Part shown: positions 4,658-8,685 of the stretch, piece by piece
How the letters are laid out: each line of letters begins with the position of its first letter
Numbering within the stretch: position 1 is the first letter of the stretch
Source: Oscillospiraceae bacterium
Lineage (GTDB): Bacteria > Bacillota > Clostridia > Saccharofermentanales > Saccharofermentanaceae
Direction of reading: 5' to 3'
NCBI GenBank assembly: GCA_902767145.1
Contig: CACXGG010000037.1
Location: 1 to 8,685, forward strand
Length of the DNA stretch: 8,685 nucleotides
The notes under the pieces: model-generated
Told to the model about the DNA's origin: nothing
The model's database searches: none
The model's input: the letters and a program-made list of their open reading frames with translations, nothing else
Program-made: the position numbers and the translations under genes

Positions 4658-5110
4658 TTATTTCTTCTTTTTCTTGTCCTTTTTCTTCTTGTCTTTTTCC
4701 TTATCCTTCTTCTTTTTCTTCTTGGGCTCGCTTGTTTCGGAAGCGATCTTCTGCTTGGGCTTCGGGACGGCTGCCTTCTTCTTGACGGCAGGGGTCTTCT
4801 TGGTGGTTGTCTTTGCCGGTGTCTTGCTGATGGCTCCGGGCTCGCCCAGCTTCAGGATAAGATCCGAGATCTCCTGGGTGGTCTTCCTGTTGACGGAGTA
4901 CCAGATGCATCTGCCGTCTTTTCGTGAGGAGATCAGGCCTCTTTCGATGAGAAGGTTCAGGTGGTGGGAGAGTGTGGGCTGGGTGATGTCGAATTCCTTG
5001 AGGATATCCTTGGCACGCAGTTCACCGCCTGATGCGATGCAGAACAGTATCTGAAGACGAGTGGGCTCCGACAGGGCGGAGAGAGTCTGGATAAGATCTT
5101 CTTTTTTCAT
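4658..5110 (-). CDS. ArsR-family winged-helix regulator with polylysine tail
   Basis: A 150-residue protein. Residues 1-90 are a complete ArsR/SmtB-type winged helix: ALSEPTRLQILFCI (12-25), recognition region DITQPTLSHHLNLLIERGLI (41-60), and beta wing SSRKDGRCIWYSV (61-73). ArsR proteins are homodimeric repressors released by metals or other signals. The classical metal motif ELCVCDL is replaced by ELRAKDI (30-36), so this is not a canonical arsenic or cadmium/lead sensor. Residues about 93-150 are an unusual tail with 27 lysines in 58 positions, first with TPAK/TPAVK-like histone H1-style spacing and then near-pure Lys/Asp/Glu. This should be disordered and bind nucleic acid non-specifically. 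The ribosome binding site AGGAGG is six nt upstream. It is the second gene of the operon, 12 nt after yhbD. Confidence 0.88.
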   Translation of the reverse strand: MKKEDLIQTLSALSEPTRLQILFCIASGGELRAKDILKEFDITQPTLSHHLNLLIERGLISSRKDGRCIWYSVNRKTTQEISDLILKLGEPGAISKTPAKTTTKKTPAVKKKAAVPKPKQKIASETSEPKKKKKKDKEKDKKKKDKKKKK

Positions 5111-5122
5111 GTGGGCCTCCTA

Positions 5123-5752
5123 TCAGGCAATAAGCTGATCCTTCAGCGCTTCTTCGAACTCTACAAGGTTGGCGCAGGCGATTATCTCCGTGCTGTCCTC
5201 CAGAAGGATATCTTCGTCTCCCTTTACGAGAACGGTCATGGGGACGCCCATCTTACGAAGGAGCAGGAGCTGGTAGTCTTTGCTGGCTTCTACTGAGAGA
5301 TATTTGCCCAGGAGCCTTATGACCTGCTTTGCATCCTCGAGGTAGAAGCCGTTGAGCTTCATGAGGTGGTCTACGACGTACATGCCGAAGACATCGTTGA
5401 AGTCGAGAAGCTCCTTGCCGGGATATACAGCCTTGAAGGCGGTGAGGGAGAGCTTACTTACAAGATCCAGATCAGTGAAATCCTTGAGGGGGATCTTGAA
5501 GCTCTTTACGTTGGCAGAGAAGAGCTCCTGCATCTGCTCAACTGTAAGTTCGTTCTTAAGTTCCTTGATGCGGTCGATCCTGGTAAGGATCTTTGTTCTG
5601 GGGAAGAATGTTGCCTGTCCCGTTTCGGTAGCTCTGTGGATAAACCAGCTTTCAGGGATGAGGTTCATCCTCTTCCATCTGTAGAGCGTTCCATATGAGA
5701 TCTGGGCAATCCTCAAAAGTTGCTTTTTGGAGATCAGTTCCTCTTCTGACAT
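5123..5752 (-). CDS. yhbD: YhbD-family (DUF4004) protein with MerR-like helix-turn-helix
   Basis: A 209-residue protein. The N-terminus ELISKKQLLRIAQISYGTLY followed by RWKRMNLIPESWF (about 5-37) and TGQATFFPRTKIL (44-56) is the conserved head of the YhbD/DUF4004 family of Bacillota, a MerR-like helix-turn-helix and wing. Residues about 68-209 are a mixed helical domain without a metal or ligand motif I recognise. The length is typical of the family. Its molecular role is not established; DNA binding is inferred from the fold. The ATG at 5752 is preceded by a GTGAGG ribosome binding site. It heads the operon with arsR (stop to start 12 nt) and diverges from perR across 168 nt. A dyad at 5797-5809 in its upstream region is a candidate for its own operator, as MerR-type regulators often control themselves. 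Confidence 0.85.
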   Translation of the reverse strand: MSEEELISKKQLLRIAQISYGTLYRWKRMNLIPESWFIHRATETGQATFFPRTKILTRIDRIKELKNELTVEQMQELFSANVKSFKIPLKDFTDLDLVSKLSLTAFKAVYPGKELLDFNDVFGMYVVDHLMKLNGFYLEDAKQVIRLLGKYLSVEASKDYQLLLLRKMGVPMTVLVKGDEDILLEDSTEIIACANLVEFEEALKDQLIA

Positions 5753-5796
5753 ATCACACTACCTCACTTTACAATTTCAGATATTTCCATTTTAAA

Positions 5797-5809
5797 GTAA
5801 CAATGTTAC
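5797..5809. promoter_or_regulatory. Inverted repeat GTAAC-aat-GTTAC in the yhbD-perR intergenic region
   Basis: A perfect five-bp dyad with a three-nt centre, 45 nt upstream of the yhbD start. The only good -10-like hexamer for yhbD is TATAAT on the minus strand at 5827-5832, which has no clear -35. The dyad would then lie in the early transcribed region and could be an operator for YhbD, the co-transcribed ArsR, or neither. Confidence 0.4.
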
Positions 5810-5861
5810 AGATGAGGGTCACAGGAATTATAGTCTTGTTATTTAAAAGGGCTATTAAGTG

Positions 5862-5890
5862 TTGCGTTTTTTAGAATGTTAGTTTAGAAT
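5862..5890 (+). promoter_or_regulatory. Promoter of perR
   Basis: -35 TTGCGT (5862-5867), a 17-nt spacer and -10 TAGAAT (5885-5890), 30 nt before the perR ATG. The -10 lies inside the PerR box, which predicts repression by its own product. Confidence 0.65.
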
Positions 5891-5898
5891 TATTACAA
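5884..5898 (+). promoter_or_regulatory. PerR box (probable autoregulatory operator)
   Basis: TTAGAATTATTACAA matches the Bacillus PerR box consensus TTATAATnATTATAA at 12 of 14 defined positions. It covers the perR -10 box, as expected of an operator that blocks RNA polymerase. Confidence 0.65.
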
Positions 5899-5920
5899 AT
5901 TACCCTTAAAAGGATATCGA

Positions 5921-6343
5921 ATGTCATACACAGAAGATGCGCAGACTAGATTGAGAAGAGCAGGGCTTCGTCTTACGACGCCCAGGATAGTCATTTATGA
6001 ATATCTCCTGTCGCACCGGACACATCCCACGTGCGACCAGATCTATAACGGGATCCGCGAGAGCAATCCCGGTATATCCCTTGCGTCTGTCTATAACGTC
6101 ACGGAGAAGCTGGCGGACGAAAAGCTCCTGATCAAGATAGTAGCTCCGGACGGGGAGCGCCACTATGACAGCATCACTGAATTTCACGGTCATTTCTTCT
6201 GCCTTGCCTGCAAGAAGATCTTCGACCTCAACTGTACACCGGATCTTAAGATGGAGGAGCTCAAGGGAGCTAAGACCACAGATATCCTTCTGAGCGCCCG
6301 GGGATACTGTCCCGAGTGTGTCAGGAAGGGACACGCGGACTGA
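5921..6343 (+). CDS. perR: PerR, Fur-family peroxide-sensing repressor
   Basis: A 140-residue Fur-family protein. PerR is a dimeric Fe/Mn-dependent repressor of oxidative stress genes; peroxide oxidises iron-ligating histidines and releases DNA. The winged helix covers about 1-82, with TTPRIVIYEYLL and SLASVYNVTEKL as recognition region. The five regulatory metal ligands known from Bacillus PerR can be aligned: H35, D83, H89, H91 and D102. Aspartate at the last site is the PerR-type choice, where Fur proteins have glutamate. The structural zinc cysteines are C94/C97 and C130/C133. The ribosome binding site AAAAGGA lies six nt before the ATG. A PerR box overlaps the promoter, which fits autoregulation. 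It stands alone, divergent from yhbD-arsR, and ends at a strong terminator. Subtype assignment rests on these residues; another Fur subclass is possible. Confidence 0.9.
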   Translation: MSYTEDAQTRLRRAGLRLTTPRIVIYEYLLSHRTHPTCDQIYNGIRESNPGISLASVYNVTEKLADEKLLIKIVAPDGERHYDSITEFHGHFFCLACKKIFDLNCTPDLKMEELKGAKTTDILLSARGYCPECVRKGHAD

Positions 6344-6363
6344 TCTGTTTATTCCTGAACGTC

Positions 6364-6397
6364 AAAGGAGCCGTCTTGTGAAAGACGGCTCCTTTTT
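6364..6397 (+). terminator. Intrinsic terminator of perR
   Basis: A long perfect stem, AGGAGCCGTCTT (6366-6377) / AAGACGGCTCCT (6382-6393), with loop GTGA and extra A-T pairs outside, followed by TTTTT (6393-6397). mscL converges on it from the other strand, where the T tract is only three bases, so use by mscL is uncertain. Confidence 0.93.
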
Positions 6398-6425
6398 GTG
6401 CAAATTGTCCTGTGGGTCAGGAGGA

Positions 6426-6848
6426 TTACTTCGAAGCAAGTGCATCCCTGATCTCTGTGAGGAGCTTGACCTCATCAGAAGGCTCGGGATCAGCAGCGGG
6501 CTCTTCTTCCTTCTTCTTGCCAAGGTTGACAAGCTTGTTCATGCCCTTGATGATCATGAAGAGGATGAGAGCCAGTATAAGGAAATTGATGATCTGTGTA
6601 ATGAAGTGTCCATAGTTAAGTGAAAGGGACATAGCAGCCTCGGAATCAAGACCTGCGTAATCCACCCAGGGAAGCTTGATGGCTCCTGCAACCTCTGCAC
6701 CGCCGATGGAAGCGATAAGGGGATTGATGAAATCTTCTGTAAGAGCTCCTACGATGCCTCCGAAAGCGCCACCGATGATAACACCGACAGCCATATCAAC
6801 AACGTTTCCCTTAAGGGCGAATTCCTTGAATTCTGACATAAAACTCAT
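6426..6848 (-). CDS. mscL: MscL, large-conductance mechanosensitive channel
   Basis: A 140-residue protein matching MscL across its length. MscL is a homopentameric inner-membrane channel that opens at near-lytic tension to release solutes after osmotic downshock. The signature FKEFALKGNVVDMAVGVIIG (7-26) continues through TM1 (about 15-47). A periplasmic-type loop (about 48-76) follows, then TM2 (about 80-104, NYGHFITQIINFLILALILF). A charged linker KKKEEEPAADPEP leads to the C-terminal bundle helix EVKLLTEIRDAL (126-137). The ATG at 6848 is preferred over the internal Met4 because GGAGGG lies eight nt upstream. An ATG-TAA start-stop pair sits between them, too close to the ribosome binding site to matter. 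Length is normal and the gene is intact. I see no clear promoter in 6849-6960. Confidence 0.97.
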   Translation of the reverse strand: MSFMSEFKEFALKGNVVDMAVGVIIGGAFGGIVGALTEDFINPLIASIGGAEVAGAIKLPWVDYAGLDSEAAMSLSLNYGHFITQIINFLILALILFMIIKGMNKLVNLGKKKEEEPAADPEPSDEVKLLTEIRDALASK

Positions 6849-6970
6849 ATTACATACCCTCCGTTTTCTATATGGTATTTAGTATTTTCATTTTATGTGA
6901 ATCGGAGGCGGAGTGTGTAACGGGAAAATTACAATAATATGAAAAACAGGGTACAGATGCTTTGAGGGTC

Positions 6971-7003
6971 AAAAAAACTGCCCAGGACATGTCCGGGGCA
7001 GTT
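6971..7003 (-). terminator. Intrinsic terminator of the P-loop protein gene
   Basis: On the minus strand, AACTGCCC (6996-7003) / GGGCAGTT (6976-6983) flank one mismatch and the inner palindrome GGACATGTCC (6985-6994). A run of seven T follows on that strand (A at 6971-6977). It lies 30 nt after the stop codon of the gene at 7033. Confidence 0.92.
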
Positions 7004-7032
7004 GTTGTCGGTCTGAAAACTACTCAATTATA

Positions 7033-7440
7033 TCAGCAGAATTTCTTAACTCCGTCAGGCAGTTCATCTGTCTTTCCGCTAAGGATGATGGTAGCTGTGA
7101 TGGGTGTTTCCTTAAGGAATTCATCAAGCTTTCCGATGAAGGCGTCAAGGTTGGCTGTATCTGTGTCGCCTGCTACTTTGTAAATACTGTCGATATAGAT
7201 ATGAGTCAGATCATAGTCCTTTGAACAGATTCCGCCGATGAAAGCAAGAAGCTGATCGTATCCGGAGACGGGATATTCTTTCATGTTGACGAGTCTCACG
7301 TTGGGTTTCAGAAGCTGGTCGAGTCTGTTTCCTCTCTCGATGCATACAACATTATTGTCTTCCATAGCAACGGTGTTGATATCGTCAACAAGGCGCGCTG
7401 TCTTTCCTGTACCCTTCTCACCTGCAATGATCTTAATCAT
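7033..7440 (-). CDS. Small P-loop NTPase of unknown function
   Basis: A 135-residue soluble protein. Walker A is at the very N-terminus (GEKGTGKT, 7-14). A Walker B-like strand HIYIDSIYK lies at 80-88 with Asp84, and a further beta strand TATIILSG at 115-122 occupies the position of a sensor strand. The overall order (P-loop, strand VVCIERG at 31-37, Walker B, third strand) is that of a minimal RecA/ASCE-type nucleotide-binding core without accessory domains. It should bind and perhaps hydrolyse ATP or GTP. I cannot assign a substrate or partner. The ribosome binding site AAAGGAG lies upstream of the ATG at 7440. The gene is monocistronic, with a TATAAT promoter at 7490-7517 and a terminator at 6971-7003. 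The last residues, VKKFC, end in a cysteine, which may be incidental. Confidence 0.82.
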   Translation of the reverse strand: MIKIIAGEKGTGKTARLVDDINTVAMEDNNVVCIERGNRLDQLLKPNVRLVNMKEYPVSGYDQLLAFIGGICSKDYDLTHIYIDSIYKVAGDTDTANLDAFIGKLDEFLKETPITATIILSGKTDELPDGVKKFC

Positions 7441-7468
7441 AATGTTTATCTCCTTTGGTTCTCGTTTG

Positions 7469-7487
7469 TCCGTTGTTATCTAACGGA
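7469..7487. promoter_or_regulatory. Inverted repeat at the transcription start of the P-loop gene
   Basis: TCCGTT (7469-7474) and AACGGA (7482-7487) form a perfect six-bp dyad, extended by a G-T pair around a TTATC centre. The predicted start, near 7483, falls within it. That position suits a repressor operator better than a leader hairpin. Confidence 0.4.
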
Positions 7488-7489
7488 TG

Positions 7490-7517
7490 ATTATATTTTA
7501 CTGTAATTTAAGTGTAA
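7490..7517 (-). promoter_or_regulatory. Promoter of the P-loop protein gene
   Basis: On the minus strand, a -35-like TTACAC (7512-7517), a 16-nt spacer and a perfect -10 TATAAT (7490-7495), about 50 nt before the start codon at 7440. The region around it (7495-7540) is very A+T-rich. Confidence 0.6.
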
Positions 7518-7583
7518 TTTGAATAGTAAATTGCTCAAAATAAGAGGCGGAATTGTGTGAAATGCACATATTGAAAAAGATAT

Positions 7584-7613
7584 TTGCCTCAAAAGCCCTA
7601 TATATGTTAATAT
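7584..7613 (+). promoter_or_regulatory. Probable promoter of rimP-nusA
   Basis: -35 TTGCCT (7584-7589), an 18-nt spacer and -10 TAATAT (7608-7613) with a TG at 7605-7606 as extended -10. Transcription would start near 7620 and give a leader of about 74 nt that includes the terminator at 7644-7671. Confidence 0.5.
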
Positions 7614-7627
7614 TCTTGTGTTCATAT

Positions 7628-7644
7628 TTTACTTTTTAAGTAAA
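7628..7644 (+). repeat. Leader inverted repeat before the rimP leader terminator
   Basis: TTTACTT (7628-7634) / AAGTAAA (7638-7644) with a TTT centre form a seven-bp dyad. It abuts, and shares one base with, the terminator hairpin. The AAGT at 7638-7641 could alternatively pair with ACTT at 7648-7651, in the 5' arm of the terminator stem, a weak hint of competing folds. Confidence 0.5.
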
Positions 7645-7671
7645 CGGACTTCGATGCGAAGTTCGTTTTTT
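7644..7671 (+). terminator. Intrinsic terminator in the rimP-nusA leader (candidate attenuator)
   Basis: ACGGACTTCG (7644-7653) / CGAAGTTCGT (7657-7666) pair over ten bp with one internal G-U and a three-nt loop, followed by TTTTTT (7666-7671). It ends only nine nt before the rimP ribosome binding site. The gene upstream is on the opposite strand, so nothing else needs terminating here. In Bacillus subtilis the nusA operon is reported to be autoregulated by NusA-stimulated termination in its leader; this arrangement fits. Confidence 0.85.
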
Positions 7672-7693
7672 GTTTTTGAGAAAGGAGCTTTAG

Positions 7694-8158
7694 ATGGCAA
7701 AAAGATCGAAGATCGCCCAGGCGGCTTTTGATATCGCGGAGCCGGTGGCGCGTGAAATGGGACTTGATCTTGTTGACGCCGAGTACAAAAAAGAGGGACA
7801 GAGCCTTTTCCTGAGGCTCTTCATCGACAAGCAGGGCGGCCTTGGAATAGATGACTGCGAAAACTTTTCCAGGACCATAGATCCCATCCTCGATGAGAAG
7901 CTCTCCCACGACGCCGATTATTTCGAAGTGTCGTCCCCGGGACTTACGAGACCCCTCTCGGAACCGGCCGACTACAGAAGGTATGAAGGCGAAAAGCTGG
8001 ACGTCAGCCTTTTTAAGGAACTTAACGGAACAAAGAACATCACCGGGATCATCGCCGGATCTGACGAGGAGAAGGTGACACTTACTACAGAGGACGGAGA
8101 GAGCGTCGAGATCTCATATCAGGACATCTCAAAAGCCGTCAGACACATTGATTTTTAA
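7694..8158 (+). CDS. rimP: RimP, 30S ribosomal subunit maturation factor
   Basis: A 154-residue RimP (YlxS). RimP binds the 30S subunit and assists late assembly of its head region. The N-terminal domain (about 1-83) ends in the family signature YFEVSSPGLTRPL (76-88), preceded by a typical LVDAEYKKEG...LRLFID stretch and DDCENFSRTIDPIL (53-66). The C-terminal SH3-like domain (about 90-154) contains GEKLDVSL and the final beta strands VTLTTEDGESVEISYQDISKA. The ribosome binding site AAAGGAG (7681-7687) is six nt before the ATG. It is followed after 18 nt by nusA, the usual Bacillota order, so both are co-transcribed under the leader terminator. Length is normal. Confidence 0.96.
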   Translation: MAKRSKIAQAAFDIAEPVAREMGLDLVDAEYKKEGQSLFLRLFIDKQGGLGIDDCENFSRTIDPILDEKLSHDADYFEVSSPGLTRPLSEPADYRRYEGEKLDVSLFKELNGTKNITGIIAGSDEEKVTLTTEDGESVEISYQDISKAVRHIDF

Positions 8159-8176
8159 TTAACGGAGGTAAATAAA

Positions 8177-8685
8177 ATGGCAAAGAAGAAAGAACAGCCC
8201 GAGGAGCAGAGAGATAACGTTATCGACGCTATCAAGATGCTCGCAAAGGAAAGAGGTATAGACGAAGAAGAGCTCATAAGAGCAGTTGAGGAAGGTATCG
8301 TTACAGCCTTCAAGAGAGAGTTCGGCGGAGCTAAGATCGACCAGGTCAACGCTGAGATCGACCGTGAGACAGGTGAGATCTTCGTATATAAGCTCGTCGA
8401 GGTCGTTGAGGAAGTAGACGATGAGGATAACCAGATCTCCCTTGCTGATGCAAAGGGTATGGACAGCGACATCGAGCTCGGTGATGAGATCGAGATCGGT
8501 ATCGAGGTTGACAAGCTCGGACGTCTTGCTGCTACAGCTGCTAAGAGCGCCATCTCCCAGAGAGTACGTGAGGCAGAGTTCAGAAGGATCGAGAACGAGT
8601 TCACATCCAAGCAGAACGAGCTTGCTACAGGTACTATCCTCAAGAAGGATTCCAGGGACGTATTCGTTGACATCGACAGAGCTGA
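8177..8685 (+). CDS. nusA: NusA, transcription elongation/termination factor (5' part, runs off the window)
   Basis: The first 169 codons plus two bases, open to the window end with no stop. NusA binds RNA polymerase and modulates pausing, intrinsic termination and antitermination. The N-terminal polymerase-binding domain spans about 12-134: AIKMLAKERGIDEEELIRAV (18-37), EGIVTAFKREFG, EIDRETGEIFVY, then the hallmark DKLGRLAATAAKSAISQRVR (112-131). The S1 domain is beginning (G152TILKKDSRDVFVDID). The S1, KH1 and KH2 domains lie mostly outside. The acidic stretch EVVEEVDDEDNQI is normal for the family. GGAGG (8164-8168) lies eight nt before the ATG, and the gene starts 18 nt after the rimP stop. 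Codons are strongly biased (AAG, GAG, ATC, GCT), consistent with high expression. Confidence 0.96.
   Translation, partial: MAKKKEQPEEQRDNVIDAIKMLAKERGIDEEELIRAVEEGIVTAFKREFGGAKIDQVNAEIDRETGEIFVYKLVEVVEEVDDEDNQISLADAKGMDSDIELGDEIEIGIEVDKLGRLAATAAKSAISQRVREAEFRRIENEFTSKQNELATGTILKKDSRDVFVDIDRA

Noticed and set aside
4622..5054. Plus-strand Leu/Phe-rich frames suggesting a membrane protein
   Set aside because: They are the complement of the lysine-rich tail and body of arsR (AAG/AAA read as CTT/TTT). The arsR frame has the ribosome binding site and a recognisable domain.
6850..6855. ATG-TAA start-stop pair ahead of mscL as a regulatory upstream frame
   Set aside because: It is about two nt from the GGAGGG site, too close for efficient initiation, and is probably incidental.
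8155..8673. Long minus-strand open frame opposite nusA
   Set aside because: It is Ser-rich antisense of the biased nusA codons, with no ribosome binding site or family resemblance. The plus strand clearly encodes NusA.

Overview
The window looks like a chromosomal segment of a low-to-mid GC Bacillota, most likely a member of Clostridia. The evidence is strong AGGAGG-type ribosome binding sites throughout, TG-extended -10 promoters, a yhbD (DUF4004) gene, a PerR-type Fur protein with a PerR box, and a rimP-nusA gene pair. I cannot place it to genus. No phage, integrase, transposase or CRISPR signal is visible. The window is mostly housekeeping and regulatory genes, with several small lineage-specific membrane proteins.

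Layout. (1) Positions 1-1247: tRNA-Ser(CGA) on the minus strand, diverging from a two-gene operon of paralogous membrane proteins, each with two membrane segments, a winged-helix-like segment and a C-terminal zinc ribbon. (2) 1286-2117: a single gene for an alpha-solenoid protein of eight exact 26-residue repeats, with its own promoter and terminator. (3) 2144-3395, minus strand: an Lgt-like membrane protein overlapping a downstream Pro/Gln-rich membrane protein; their promoter overlaps that of tRNA-Val(GAC) on the plus strand. (4) 3548-4317: a Pro/Val-rich, Lys-rich membrane protein. (5) 4318-4627: a gene-free block made almost entirely of repeats and inverted repeats. (6) 4628-5752, minus strand: yhbD-arsR operon, the ArsR protein carrying a long polylysine tail. 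(7) 5862-6397: perR, divergent from yhbD, with a PerR box over its own promoter. (8) 6426-6848, minus: mscL. (9) 6971-7517, minus: a small P-loop NTPase. (10) 7584-8685: the rimP-nusA operon with a transcription terminator in its leader; nusA runs off the window.

How parts relate. perR, yhbD and arsR form a divergent regulator cluster, plausibly stress-responsive. perR is probably autoregulated. RimP (30S maturation) and NusA (transcription elongation and termination) are a standard pair; the leader terminator fits NusA-dependent attenuation of the operon. The most unusual part is the structured block at 4318-4627. It contains a two-tier hairpin, two 53-nt tandem units whose differences mostly preserve base pairing, and a nested set of GGGGAATT/AATTCCCC arms that folds as a multi-branch junction. 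It could be a structured RNA or a non-autonomous interspersed element.
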